This document shows positions 27,928-36,827 of a stretch of DNA of 64,000 nucleotides, piece after piece (position 1 is the stretch's first letter; each line of letters opens with the position of its first letter). The stretch covers positions 1-64,000 of the forward strand of contig DFBT01000095.1 of assembly GCA_002366725.1 (NCBI GenBank). Direction: 5' to 3'. The translations under genes and the position numbers were made by a program. This DNA is from Caldifarciminota bacterium UBA3073 (GTDB taxonomy: Bacteria > Hydrothermota > UBA3073). The notes below the pieces were generated by a model. That model was given only the letters and a program-made list of their open reading frames with translations, ran no database searches and was not told the DNA's origin.

Positions 27928-30074
27928 AAACCCACCTTCTGAATAATTATCCTATCCCCCTCTGTAAAATTGTGATTAAAAATCAGAGTGGAACCATGTG
28001 CATGTGAGCTTTGCATAGTAATGCCGTTTCCGGAATCTATAAGTATCGAATATTCTTTTCCATTTTCTATCCTGAACCTCTCGTCTTCTATTATTATCTT
28101 TGACGCTGAACCTTCCAGTAAATTAAAAGTTATCTCATCGTTACTGTATTCTTCAAGCAAAATTCTAACTGGTATACAATTATGCTCTAGTGAAACAGGG
28201 AGTTTCTCTACAAGAGCTATCCCATTTCTGGGTAGTGCAATTTCAATGTTTATACTATCAGTGTCAAGAAAGGTTATTGACTTATCATAAAAGAGATTAC
28301 CACTTTTATCACAAATCCAAACGCGACCAATATTATTATCTTGCCATCCGAATCTCCCCGACTTATTAGTGATAATTTTATTGTCTCCTATAATGAAGCC
28401 AGCATGTAATTCTAAAGGAGTAATAGGAAAAAGTGTATTTAGTATATTTTTGCTGTCATTCCATGAACCATAGTAATAATAAAGAAGTCCTTGATCAAGT
28501 TTTGCTTTTATATCTTCCATAATTTGCTTGTCAGTACGCATCTCGACCGGGAGCTTATAACGAGGATATCCTAGTCCTATAGGAGTAGTGAGATGTGCTT
28601 TCGGACAGTTTCTACAATAAGTTTCGGGCAGAGATGTCTCAACGAATCTGAAGACATCTAATTTCTGCATCGTTGATGTAGCGGGAGCCGTGTTTGCAAC
28701 ACAGATACCACCTTTAGAAATTACCCTATCTACCAACTTCTGGCATGCATCCTGTGTGATGAATCCAAGATCTGACATCTTTCTTTTTACGGTATGAGTT
28801 ATAGTGTCGATCTCAACTGTATGCCCATCCCATCTGTCATAAGTGTATCTTGCGGGATCTCTCCTGAAGGCAAAACTGAACTCGTCAAAATAGATACCAT
28901 CCGTGCCTATACTATCCATGCAAAAATCTACTTCGTCCTGTAATTTTTTCAAAAAACTGTTGCCAGTCATTGGATAATAATAATAAATCCTCCATCCGTT
29001 GTTAAACCTCTCTTTGAAAAAAATCTTTGAGTAGTACTCCGAAAAGATATGCTTTCCATTCTTTGTAATTGTTCTTGAGTCTTTATATGGCACATCCTGT
29101 GTATTTAAACTAACCATAGCGGGATGTATCTTCCCGATGACTTTGATGTCGGGATTCACCTTATGTATTTTGTCAATCGCCTTCTGCATCAATATACAGA
29201 ATTCTTCTTTTGTTAAGCCGTCAACCGTCTCGTAATAATTTAACCACGGACTCAAGGCAATAATCTTTATACTTTGTGAATTTAACAGGTTTGCAAGTTG
29301 AGTTTCAGACATACTTTCTACAGTTTTCGCCGATAAAAAATTAAACGGTCCATCAATTTTTAGGTTAACATCCCAATCTGTTCTCAATTGATTGACGAAG
29401 TCATAATAATCGTTAGAATTCAATGGGTATATAGACCAACAAAGCGTATAGGAACTATCTTTTCCAAGTCCAAATTGGTCAGTTTTTAATTCCGCCACAC
29501 CATTCCCATAAGATATTTTTGATTGAAGCCTGTATATGTCATCCTCTATAACCAATCCCATACCACATTCATCGAAGCCAAAGAAAATTGTGGGGTTTTC
29601 TGCACAACATAGTATCTCTGAAAATGAATCAGCAGGATTACCAGAAAGCCTAACAGATACAGGTTTTGCCTTGGGGTTTGCGAGATTGGTTATAATACAA
29701 CCCAATATGTCTTTTCTTCTATTCTCAATTCTGTCAGCAACACAAATTCTATTATCCAATAATGCGATCGTTCTAACTATTTTGTAGTACCTACCAAAAG
29801 CAGTGACCGTAAATTTCTTCTCATTTATCTTCTTTATACTCACACTCCAGTCTTTTTCTTCCCCTTTGGGCTCGCCGATGGTGAGGCAATTCCATCCACC
29901 TGGATAGGATATTTTCTGCTCAAAAGAGACCACAAAATCATTTACCGTAACCTCGAATCCACCAAAATCAGTGAGGATAAAATTATAATTTTTGCATTTG
30001 CTCATCAGTTCATCCGAACCCGCTCTCGCAGATATAATAGAAAGCAGAAAAATTATATACAGTTTTTTATTCAT
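27924..30074 (-). CDS. Secreted glycoside-hydrolase-like protein
   Basis: This 716-residue exported protein has signal peptide KLYIIFLLSIISARAG. An N-terminal beta-rich region (about 25-230) precedes a probable TIM barrel (about 250-560). The barrel contains IGTDGIYFDEFSFAFRRDPA, which resembles a catalytic strand with acidic residues in clan-D-like hydrolases. A beta-sandwich ends the protein. I do not recognise the exact family. Sitting inside a polymer-synthesis operon, it could trim or remodel the polysaccharide, by analogy with hydrolases in other exopolysaccharide clusters. It overlaps both neighbours by 4-8 bases. Confidence 0.65.
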   Translation of the reverse strand: MNKKLYIIFLLSIISARAGSDELMSKCKNYNFILTDFGGFEVTVNDFVVSFEQKISYPGGWNCLTIGEPKGEEKDWSVSIKKINEKKFTVTAFGRYYKIVRTIALLDNRICVADRIENRRKDILGCIITNLANPKAKPVSVRLSGNPADSFSEILCCAENPTIFFGFDECGMGLVIEDDIYRLQSKISYGNGVAELKTDQFGLGKDSSYTLCWSIYPLNSNDYYDFVNQLRTDWDVNLKIDGPFNFLSAKTVESMSETQLANLLNSQSIKIIALSPWLNYYETVDGLTKEEFCILMQKAIDKIHKVNPDIKVIGKIHPAMVSLNTQDVPYKDSRTITKNGKHIFSEYYSKIFFKERFNNGWRIYYYYPMTGNSFLKKLQDEVDFCMDSIGTDGIYFDEFSFAFRRDPARYTYDRWDGHTVEIDTITHTVKRKMSDLGFITQDACQKLVDRVISKGGICVANTAPATSTMQKLDVFRFVETSLPETYCRNCPKAHLTTPIGLGYPRYKLPVEMRTDKQIMEDIKAKLDQGLLYYYYGSWNDSKNILNTLFPITPLELHAGFIIGDNKIITNKSGRFGWQDNNIGRVWICDKSGNLFYDKSITFLDTDSINIEIALPRNGIALVEKLPVSLEHNCIPVRILLEEYSNDEITFNLLEGSASKIIIEDERFRIENGKEYSILIDSGNGITMQSSHAHGSTLIFNHNFTEGDRIIIQKVGL

Positions 30075-30639
30075 TTATTTTCCTTATAACCCTTGCGGGT
30101 ACACCAACAGCCACTGAATATGGTGGTATATCACTATTTACGAGGGCATTTGCCCCTATGACTGCGCATTCTCCAATACTAACCCCGGGCATTATAGTAG
30201 TACAAGCACCAATCCATGCTCCCCTTCCCACCCTTATCTTCCCAGTTTTTCTTTTGAAATATCTCCTTAAGAGTCTCTCCCCTGGGTCTGAATGTGTTAA
30301 AAAAGTCACCTTTGCAGAGATTACGCCCTCGATTTCAATAATCACGGGTTCTACGAGGTCGAAGAAGACATTCTTACCGATGTAACACCTGTCTCCTATC
30401 ACAAGATTTGAATAATCCTTTGTTATCGCATTATCTATTATAATGGCGGTGGAGATATTAACTTTTTCACCAATTTTTGCACCAAATCTTACAAGTACAT
30501 TTCTCACAACCTGTTTTGGCAATCTTCCAATGTAATTAGATAGGTGGTCAATCCCGAAGATTCTGTATATAAAGACCGCCTTTATAATGATGGGGAAAAG
30601 TACCAACGCCTTTCCAGATTTTCTAAACAGCTTCTTCAT
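30067..30639 (-). CDS. Left-handed beta-helix acyltransferase
   Basis: This 190-residue hexapeptide-repeat protein probably acetylates the polysaccharide or a precursor using acetyl-CoA. An N-terminal hydrophobic stretch (LFPIIIKAVFIYRIFG) precedes repeats such as IGDRCYIGKNVFFD and VGRGAWIGACTTIMPGVSIG. It ends NSDIPPYSVAVGVPARVIRK, the usual ending of maltose/galactoside-type acetyltransferases. The histidine in TFLTHSDPG is a candidate catalytic residue. It overlaps the large secreted protein upstream by 4 bases. Confidence 0.88.
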   Translation of the reverse strand: MKKLFRKSGKALVLFPIIIKAVFIYRIFGIDHLSNYIGRLPKQVVRNVLVRFGAKIGEKVNISTAIIIDNAITKDYSNLVIGDRCYIGKNVFFDLVEPVIIEIEGVISAKVTFLTHSDPGERLLRRYFKRKTGKIRVGRGAWIGACTTIMPGVSIGECAVIGANALVNSDIPPYSVAVGVPARVIRKINE

Positions 30640-33599
30640 TTTATCAATACAATCTTAAACCTGTCGATTATAGACTCGGTTCTGACGATGCAAAAATAAC
30701 ACCCGCAGGGAAGAAGTGTTCCGTCGAAACCCCTGCCGTCCCAGGATTGAAGAGCATCTCCTCCCTTAAACACGCCCACTCTTCTTCCAGATAAGTCATA
30801 GACGGATGTACATGCGTTTGGAGCATAAATGAAAACCCTTTTTTCCTTACTGATGTTGAATGGATTTGGAAATGGTTTCCCGGATATGTTTACTGGTGGT
30901 ATGGAATCCTCTTCGCTGATAACGAAGAAGTATTTCTGAGACGGAGTTCTGTCTATATTACCGTCCAAGTCTCTTGCCTTCACTCTAAAGCAGTGCAGAC
31001 CGGGGAGGAGATTCTGGTAACTTATTTCTGTTGCATTACTGAAAGGGAAAGGGCTCTCCCCATCCAATGAGTAACTGAATTTCAGATCTATATCATTATT
31101 ATCTGTCCCCGTCCATATGAACTTAATTTCTTTGCTTGGATGAACTTCATCGGGTGGACTCTCTAAAAGATATGTATTGGGATGCTCCTCATTGGTGGCA
31201 AAATAGAGATTGTGAGATGAATCTGGTGATGGATCAAACCAGAATATACGGTCGTCATCGGAAATCTTGTAGTCCGAAATAGGAATTCCGTCAATATAGA
31301 TGTCCTTTATAGCTTCATCTTTTGTAATAAAGGAAAAGCCATTGGAAGCCTCTTTGGTGTAAATTTTGTAAAGGCCATCATCCTGCGGGACTATTTCTAC
31401 ACTTGATGTAGAGATGAGATAGTCCGCAAATTGGGAGAGAGTTGGAACCCACAATTCCCCCTCTGTTTGCCTGGAAGATATATCGGACAGATAACCATTG
31501 AATACAGAGTCTATCTCCCATCCTTCTGTGTAATTCCCGTGGGTAACTATTCTCACGGATACATTCGTTGTAAGAGGGGGATAGTCGAGTGGCTCTCTGC
31601 CGCTCACTATTTTTCTTTGCCATTCCCCGCCGAGGTTAGTACCAATGTATAGATAATCACCATCTAGATAGTTTCCATCATCGTCGTAGTATTGAATTCC
31701 GATGGAGCCAATAAAACCTCTCAGGAATACAGAGAATATAAGGTGCCTTTCTCTATCAAAATTGAGAAATGAGCTATTTATCTGGTAATTATTGCCAGTT
31801 GCGGTGAACATTGCACAATAATTACCAAGCTTGGGATACGAGTTTACAATAGTAGTGTAACCCCCGTGTGATTCAAAATATCCAGAGAGGTCGCCCGTCT
31901 CAAAACTTGGATTTATAAGTAAGTTTATCGTGGTATCAAAGGAACTTGCACTGTCCCCGTATTCTAATTGCAACCCGTCGGCAAAACCAACCCCAACTGT
32001 ATCGATCCGTATTAGATAATGAGGGGCAATGGGCCTGGTCTTCTGGAGTGCGAAGTAGTGATGAGATACATGGACTCCTCTCTCATCTATCAATTTATCA
32101 AGTTTCTCTGGCGTGTAGTACTTCTCAAGATCTCCGTGTGTATAACAGGACACGGTTGTCCAAAAATATATTCTTTTTTCATCCCCTGTATTATCGTCAA
32201 TATTATTGTTGTAGAAGAGAATTGGTTGGTGGCACTCTGTTTTCGCGGGAATCAATAAATTGCCGTCTTCTCCCGTATACCAACTGACATTTGGTCTTGG
32301 TGGTAAATATTGCATTTCATTGAGATCTATGTATGCCCACGCATATTTGTAATCGTACTTTTCCATGATATCCACGATGTAATATTTGTTCAATCTGTTC
32401 CATCCAAAATGCGCCAGATCTTCCAGGTTAGATGCACCCCTGTGGTCGATCCAATTTCTTGAATTATATTGTTGGAGGTAAGAAAATCCTTCTTCTATGA
32501 CTTCTCTTGAATCCGTTTCATTTGTGATCGTATGTGGCATTATCTCAACCCCATCGTTGTAAAGTCTGTCACATAGAACCATATATGTGGGATTGTCAAG
32601 GCCATCGGTTCCATTGTAGGCAGAGGAACTTTCTAACCAGACAGACTTGGTATAAGTGAGTCTGTCCCCCAATATCCCACCCTTACCATAAAAACCTGAC
32701 AGCGTGTCTGAAGTTCCGTAGGCAATAGCATTTGTTGTGGCAATATCCGAACAGTCAGTATGTTCAGTAAATACCAGTGTGGCATCATATCCATAAGGCT
32801 GTCTGAATTTTGCTACTATTTTTCCTTTCCTTCCAATGGAGAGGACAGCATAATATGTTGCCGTATCACCGACAACTCTCGTAGTTTTTGATAAATCGAC
32901 TTTGGTATTATAGTCTCCATAGAATGGAAAGTAGAAATGAGGATGATTGACGATATCATCAAATACAAGTCTAACTTCTGTATCCTGTGAATCTGGAATG
33001 ACCTCCATAGACTGGGTATTGTCACATCCAATAAAAGAGACACTTTTGGGTCCTTCACCGAGGAGAACCACTTTTGGAGTCCACGAGTCTGTCACATATG
33101 TTTTTCCTCCCTGTATATTGTTAAGCCTTTCGTCCCTTGTCATAACTTTTCCTTCGCTTCCCATCAAGTGGAAAGCGAGATACTCATAAAGCGGATAGAT
33201 GATGTTCCCATAAACAATTTTACTTTGTAGTCTCAGATACGGGCTTTCCTTTCTGAGTGTGTAAGCGAAGTTTATCTCTACATCTTGAAGGTGCTCTGCG
33301 TAAGAGAGGGTGACTTTATTACCGAGCATATCTATGTGTATTTCTTGTGGATTTCCACTTTGTATTTCCCATCCTCTATAGTTCGCAACAAATTCAGGAA
33401 AACCTCTTATTAGTAAATCCCCTTCAGTGGAGTAGACCTCCATATCACCTGCGGGGGTGATCACAACACTATAGTAATCGCACGAAATCTCTATAATACC
33501 GTTTGCATCTTTAACAAATGGAGCAATACCTTGGCACTCTGACACAAAGGATATAGCAAACAAGAGCAAGAAAAATTGCATTCCCATAAATTCAAACAT
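30636..33599 (-). CDS. Secreted polysaccharide-deacetylase-like protein with FlgD/type IX-like tail
   Basis: This is an exported 987-residue protein with signal peptide FFLLLFAISFVSECQG. Beta-rich modules (about 25-330) precede a deacetylase-like barrel (about 330-560), inferred from EIMPHTITNETDSREVIEEG, NWIDHRGASNLEDLAH and a CYTHGDLEKYY segment with candidate metal ligands. A carbohydrate-binding-like jelly roll and an Ig-like domain follow. The last 80 residues (GKPFPNPFN, then STSVYDLSGRRVG-like SVYDLSGRRVGVFKGG and GCYFCIVRT) form a FlgD-like fold resembling type IX sorting tails. It is likely surface-displayed and acts on the polysaccharide. The substrate is unknown. Confidence 0.65.
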   Translation of the reverse strand: MFEFMGMQFFLLLFAISFVSECQGIAPFVKDANGIIEISCDYYSVVITPAGDMEVYSTEGDLLIRGFPEFVANYRGWEIQSGNPQEIHIDMLGNKVTLSYAEHLQDVEINFAYTLRKESPYLRLQSKIVYGNIIYPLYEYLAFHLMGSEGKVMTRDERLNNIQGGKTYVTDSWTPKVVLLGEGPKSVSFIGCDNTQSMEVIPDSQDTEVRLVFDDIVNHPHFYFPFYGDYNTKVDLSKTTRVVGDTATYYAVLSIGRKGKIVAKFRQPYGYDATLVFTEHTDCSDIATTNAIAYGTSDTLSGFYGKGGILGDRLTYTKSVWLESSSAYNGTDGLDNPTYMVLCDRLYNDGVEIMPHTITNETDSREVIEEGFSYLQQYNSRNWIDHRGASNLEDLAHFGWNRLNKYYIVDIMEKYDYKYAWAYIDLNEMQYLPPRPNVSWYTGEDGNLLIPAKTECHQPILFYNNNIDDNTGDEKRIYFWTTVSCYTHGDLEKYYTPEKLDKLIDERGVHVSHHYFALQKTRPIAPHYLIRIDTVGVGFADGLQLEYGDSASSFDTTINLLINPSFETGDLSGYFESHGGYTTIVNSYPKLGNYCAMFTATGNNYQINSSFLNFDRERHLIFSVFLRGFIGSIGIQYYDDDGNYLDGDYLYIGTNLGGEWQRKIVSGREPLDYPPLTTNVSVRIVTHGNYTEGWEIDSVFNGYLSDISSRQTEGELWVPTLSQFADYLISTSSVEIVPQDDGLYKIYTKEASNGFSFITKDEAIKDIYIDGIPISDYKISDDDRIFWFDPSPDSSHNLYFATNEEHPNTYLLESPPDEVHPSKEIKFIWTGTDNNDIDLKFSYSLDGESPFPFSNATEISYQNLLPGLHCFRVKARDLDGNIDRTPSQKYFFVISEEDSIPPVNISGKPFPNPFNISKEKRVFIYAPNACTSVYDLSGRRVGVFKGGDALQSWDGRGFDGTLLPCGCYFCIVRTESIIDRFKIVLIK

Positions 33600-35064
33600 A
33601 TTTACGAGCTAAAAATAAAGAAGGTAATGATTTCAATGCAATTCTGTCCTCTTTTGTAAGCAACAGAGTAAGCATAAAAAATAGACAACTACCCAACAGG
33701 ATGCTCCCGAGTAAATATGGATTTATAAAATGTATGCCTATCTTAAACAAAGCTATAGATGCGATGGCAATCCCCAAGAGTTTTAAAAACCATCCAACGT
33801 CTATTTTTACAAACATTTTTTTCGCTACAAGCACGAGATTTACAATTGCGCCCGAAGATAAAGATATACTTGTAGCTATTGCTGCACCTGTAATTCCTAT
33901 TCTTGGTATCAATAAGAGGTCGAAGAGAGCATTGATCATCAGCATAAAAGTAGTTAACTTAAGGACGAGGTCAGGTCTTCCTATTCCAGTCAATGATGCG
34001 CCAATTGGCTGAGCAATACCACCTCTTATTACCGTTCCAATTAAAAGTATCTGCAAAGGTACAAAAGAAATGGCAAAATCTTCTCTAAATAGAGATACCA
34101 TTATATAATTGCCGAAGAAAAAAACCCCGAGTCCGATGAACACCAGAATTAGACTGGAATATTTTATAGATTTATTAATCATACTGTTTAATGCAATAAG
34201 GTTTTGCTTACCCCAGTATTCCGATGTAGCGGGGTATGTAATCCTCTGGATAGATGAAGGGATTAACCAGAAAAATCTACTCAAACTTGCCGCTGCGGCA
34301 TAGTATCCTACGTCCGAAGGTAGCAGGAAAAGGCCGATGAGAATGATGTCTAATTGTTTATTTAGTGTATTTATTGCATCCGCTCCGAGAATCTGTACGC
34401 CAAATTTGGATAGACTTGCTGCGGTTAGAAAAAAGCCACGAAATACAAGTTTAAAATATCTCCTACTGATCCATATTAAAAAGAAACAACTCAAAATTTC
34501 AGAAAGCGTTAGTCCTATAGCCGCTCCTCTTGCTCCAAAGTCATAATATAATATGAGGGTCGTTGTAATAACCACGGTTAAAATGCCTCTTATGATTATT
34601 ACTGTGGCATATTTCTTCATCTCCCGGTACCCATTTAATAAACCGAGTAGGGTACTGTTAATGAGGGCAAACGGAAAGATAACGGAAAGTATCTTTACTA
34701 ATTCTCGTAATTGTGGCATCTTAAATATATCCGCAATTATTCCGGAGAGGGAAAAGAATAGAGCAGAGAACACAATACCAGAAAAGAGTACAATAATAAT
34801 GCTACAGGAGACGAGCTCATTTATTTTATCTTTGTTATCTCTAAATTCAGCGACATATTTGATTATTGCGGATGGTATACCAATTGCAGCCAATAGGATT
34901 ATAATCCCGTATATTGTGATAGCCATCCGATATAATCCAAGCTCTTCTGCGCCAACCCATTTACCCAAAATGACAGTGATGACAAATGCTAATACCGCCT
35001 GGGATGCACTCGCAGCAAAAGTTACACTTACATCGGATACAAATTTTTGGGATTTTTCGAGCAT
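33592..35064 (-). CDS. Oligosaccharide flippase (Wzx/MATE-like)
   Basis: This 490-residue membrane protein has about 14 hydrophobic helices and belongs to the polysaccharide-export flippase family. It should move the lipid-linked repeat unit across the inner membrane. Supporting features are TFAASASQAVLAFVITVILG near the start, GAEELGLYRMAITIYGIIIL, and LLPSDVGYYAAAASLSRFFW in the middle. Its start overlaps the end of the ligase/polymerase gene by 37 bases, and its stop overlaps the secreted protein gene by 8. Confidence 0.92.
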   Translation of the reverse strand: MLEKSQKFVSDVSVTFAASASQAVLAFVITVILGKWVGAEELGLYRMAITIYGIIILLAAIGIPSAIIKYVAEFRDNKDKINELVSCSIIIVLFSGIVFSALFFSLSGIIADIFKMPQLRELVKILSVIFPFALINSTLLGLLNGYREMKKYATVIIIRGILTVVITTTLILYYDFGARGAAIGLTLSEILSCFFLIWISRRYFKLVFRGFFLTAASLSKFGVQILGADAINTLNKQLDIILIGLFLLPSDVGYYAAAASLSRFFWLIPSSIQRITYPATSEYWGKQNLIALNSMINKSIKYSSLILVFIGLGVFFFGNYIMVSLFREDFAISFVPLQILLIGTVIRGGIAQPIGASLTGIGRPDLVLKLTTFMLMINALFDLLLIPRIGITGAAIATSISLSSGAIVNLVLVAKKMFVKIDVGWFLKLLGIAIASIALFKIGIHFINPYLLGSILLGSCLFFMLTLLLTKEDRIALKSLPSLFLARKYV

Positions 35065-36521
35065 AGTAGTTTTTTTCTCTCCTCAACAAAAAGGGTAGTT
35101 ATAACCGCAAACAAGGTAAAGAGAATAATAGTAAAACTGTTCATTGTTGTTACCGGATAATATCTTATTATATGAGATAATTCAACCCCTGTTGTCATAC
35201 CGTAAACACAGTATCCTATCAAAGATACGGTAATTATAAATGCGATATTTCTATGTAACTTATTTTTGCTGTTCTTGAATATCCACCAGCACATTCTGAA
35301 TTGAAGAAAAAACAATATAATGAATATAATCATCGTTAGCACTCCAAATTCAGTGCCAACGCTCAAAAATATATTATGTGAAGCCCCCATCGGAATTATA
35401 TGGAGGGGTTTGAACTGTTCCCAGGCATAATCAAAGTTTCCCCCTCCGAGTCCAAATGGATATATTTTAAAGACCTTGAGAGAGACTATCCACGCTTCAA
35501 GCCTTGCACCCGCGCTTGAGATGAGTACATTTGGGCCGGGTTCCGAAAACCGCATAAAGAGGATGAGAAGCTGTTGTCTGAACGCCAGAAAAGCTATTGA
35601 AATTAATCCCGGTATAGGATAAATGTATTTTCTACCACTTCTGTAAAAGAGCAAAAGTATCAGAATTTCTATTGCAAGGGCAATCTGGAGTCCCCTTGTA
35701 AAAGAGGTAATTGCAGATATAAACATCATAAACATGACTCCAACTGATATTATTCGTTGTATTTTATTTTCACTATTAACGGCGAATAGAAACGTAAGAG
35801 GAAATACCAAAACAGCAGCAACTCCATACAGATTTATTCCACGAAAGCCAAAACCAAGAGAACCACCTCTCGTACTTAGGAAAAGCGATAAATTACCCCT
35901 TATCGATTGCATAAAATAGAATCCCACAACACACCCGATGCACATAGAAAGAACAATACTAAAGAGTAACCATTTGATCTTACTCTCGCTCGTTAGTGCA
36001 TTTCTCAATAGGAAGTAAAAGAGCACAGGCTCAATCACTGCGGTTACATATACCGTAGAAGACCTACTTAAAGGTGTTCCGATATAGTATGAACTCAATA
36101 TGGATAAAAATGCAAAAATGACAAGAAGGATTAATACTCCATCTATGTGTGGACAAGAAAACTTTTCGGTATTCTCATTCTTAATTACGGTCCCGAAAAA
36201 GAAGATTGCAAATAGGGACCATATAAAACACGACATTGGCGTTAAGGCAATTGGACCTGCTGACAAAGCCAATTTTTTCGCCGCCATATTTAAAAACGGA
36301 ATCAATAAAATAAGAATAAAGGTTCCCAAAAGGATATTTTGCATGGCAAGCAAAATAAAAAAAACGGGAAGGGCAATTGACACACAGTACATCGCACAGG
36401 AAAGGAGGGAAGTACCTATGAATACGGGTAATAGTAGCAAAATTTCGGAAGCAACAGCTATCGTTAAAAAGATATATATCTTTTTATAGTTGTCAAATGG
36501 TATGATATTAGAAGGCATCAT
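35028..36521 (-). CDS. O-antigen ligase/polymerase-family membrane protein
   Basis: This 497-residue protein has about 12 membrane helices and the Wzy_C/O-antigen-ligase signature. The large periplasmic loop contains SAGARLEAWIVSLKVFKIYP and LGGGNFDYAWEQF, followed by GASHNIFLSVGTEFGVLTM. The histidine in ASHN is typical. It either polymerises repeat units or attaches the chain to a carrier; the two cannot be separated by sequence. It is the first gene of the operon and starts 15 bases after the T tract of an intrinsic terminator, so its expression needs read-through. Confidence 0.9.
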   Translation of the reverse strand: MMPSNIIPFDNYKKIYIFLTIAVASEILLLLPVFIGTSLLSCAMYCVSIALPVFFILLAMQNILLGTFILILLIPFLNMAAKKLALSAGPIALTPMSCFIWSLFAIFFFGTVIKNENTEKFSCPHIDGVLILLVIFAFLSILSSYYIGTPLSRSSTVYVTAVIEPVLFYFLLRNALTSESKIKWLLFSIVLSMCIGCVVGFYFMQSIRGNLSLFLSTRGGSLGFGFRGINLYGVAAVLVFPLTFLFAVNSENKIQRIISVGVMFMMFISAITSFTRGLQIALAIEILILLLFYRSGRKYIYPIPGLISIAFLAFRQQLLILFMRFSEPGPNVLISSAGARLEAWIVSLKVFKIYPFGLGGGNFDYAWEQFKPLHIIPMGASHNIFLSVGTEFGVLTMIIFIILFFLQFRMCWWIFKNSKNKLHRNIAFIITVSLIGYCVYGMTTGVELSHIIRYYPVTTMNSFTIILFTLFAVITTLFVEERKKLLCSKNPKNLYPM

Positions 36522-36535
36522 TTCTCATTCAGTAT

Positions 36536-36560
36536 AAAAAATGCCAGGCAGAGGCCTGGC
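36536..36560 (-). terminator. Intrinsic terminator in the polysaccharide operon leader
   Basis: Minus-strand GCCAGGC, loop CTCT, GCCTGGC (perfect 7-bp stem, 36543-36560) followed by A and six T (36536-36541). It lies between the promoter and the first gene, so it works as an attenuator, not as an end-of-operon signal. Confidence 0.85.
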
Positions 36561-36660
36561 TTAATTGCTGTACTACAGGTATACGCGGGTATACGCCAAT
36601 AGGTAACTATTACTGTAGTTTTCTACCAGGTCGCATACCCTTATGCCCTATAGGCACCCC
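36561..36660 (-). ncRNA. Structured leader RNA of unknown class (candidate riboswitch/attenuator)
   Basis: Read on the minus strand, GGGTATGCG (36632-36640) can pair over nine positions with CGTATACCC (36587-36595). It closes a three-way junction holding hairpins GTAG-AAAA-CTAC and AATAG-TTAC-CTATT. A second strand, CGTATACC (36578-36585), can pair with the same 5' segment instead. A further hairpin (GTGCC/GGCAT) precedes it. CCTGGT (36625-36630) can also pair with GCCAGG of the terminator, a possible antiterminator. It does not match riboswitch consensus sequences I know, nor the ops/JUMPstart motif. Folding was done by eye. Confidence 0.55.
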
Positions 36661-36681
36661 CGGGTAAAATTGAAAATTAAA

Positions 36682-36701
36682 CCTGCCTGCCGGTAGGCAG
36701 G
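36682..36701. repeat. REP-like palindrome within the operon leader
   Basis: CCTGCCTGCCGGTAGGCAGG, one mismatch from perfect. It lies inside the transcribed leader, between promoter and structured RNA. Confidence 0.8.
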
Positions 36702-36749
36702 AATCAAAATGCAAAATGAGTTATCTTTCACCTAACACCTATCACCTAA

Positions 36750-36778
36750 ATTATACACCCGATTTTTCAAAATGTCAA
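36750..36778 (-). promoter_or_regulatory. Consensus sigma-70 promoter for the polysaccharide operon
   Basis: Minus-strand TTGACA (36773-36778) and TATAAT (36750-36755) with a 17-base spacer: a full consensus match. Transcription should start near 36743, giving a leader of about 220 nt before the ATG at 36521. Such a strong promoter makes sense if output is set by the downstream terminator. Confidence 0.88.
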
Positions 36779-36827
36779 GAAAAAAATTATCAGTGAATAG
36801 TGAATGCCTGATAGCCCAATACCCCCA

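Noticed and set aside
36561..36680. Leader considered as an ops/JUMPstart element for RfaH-type antitermination
   Set aside because: The GGCGGTAGC core is missing; only a GGCG is shared. A specialised NusG paralogue is also not seen in the window.
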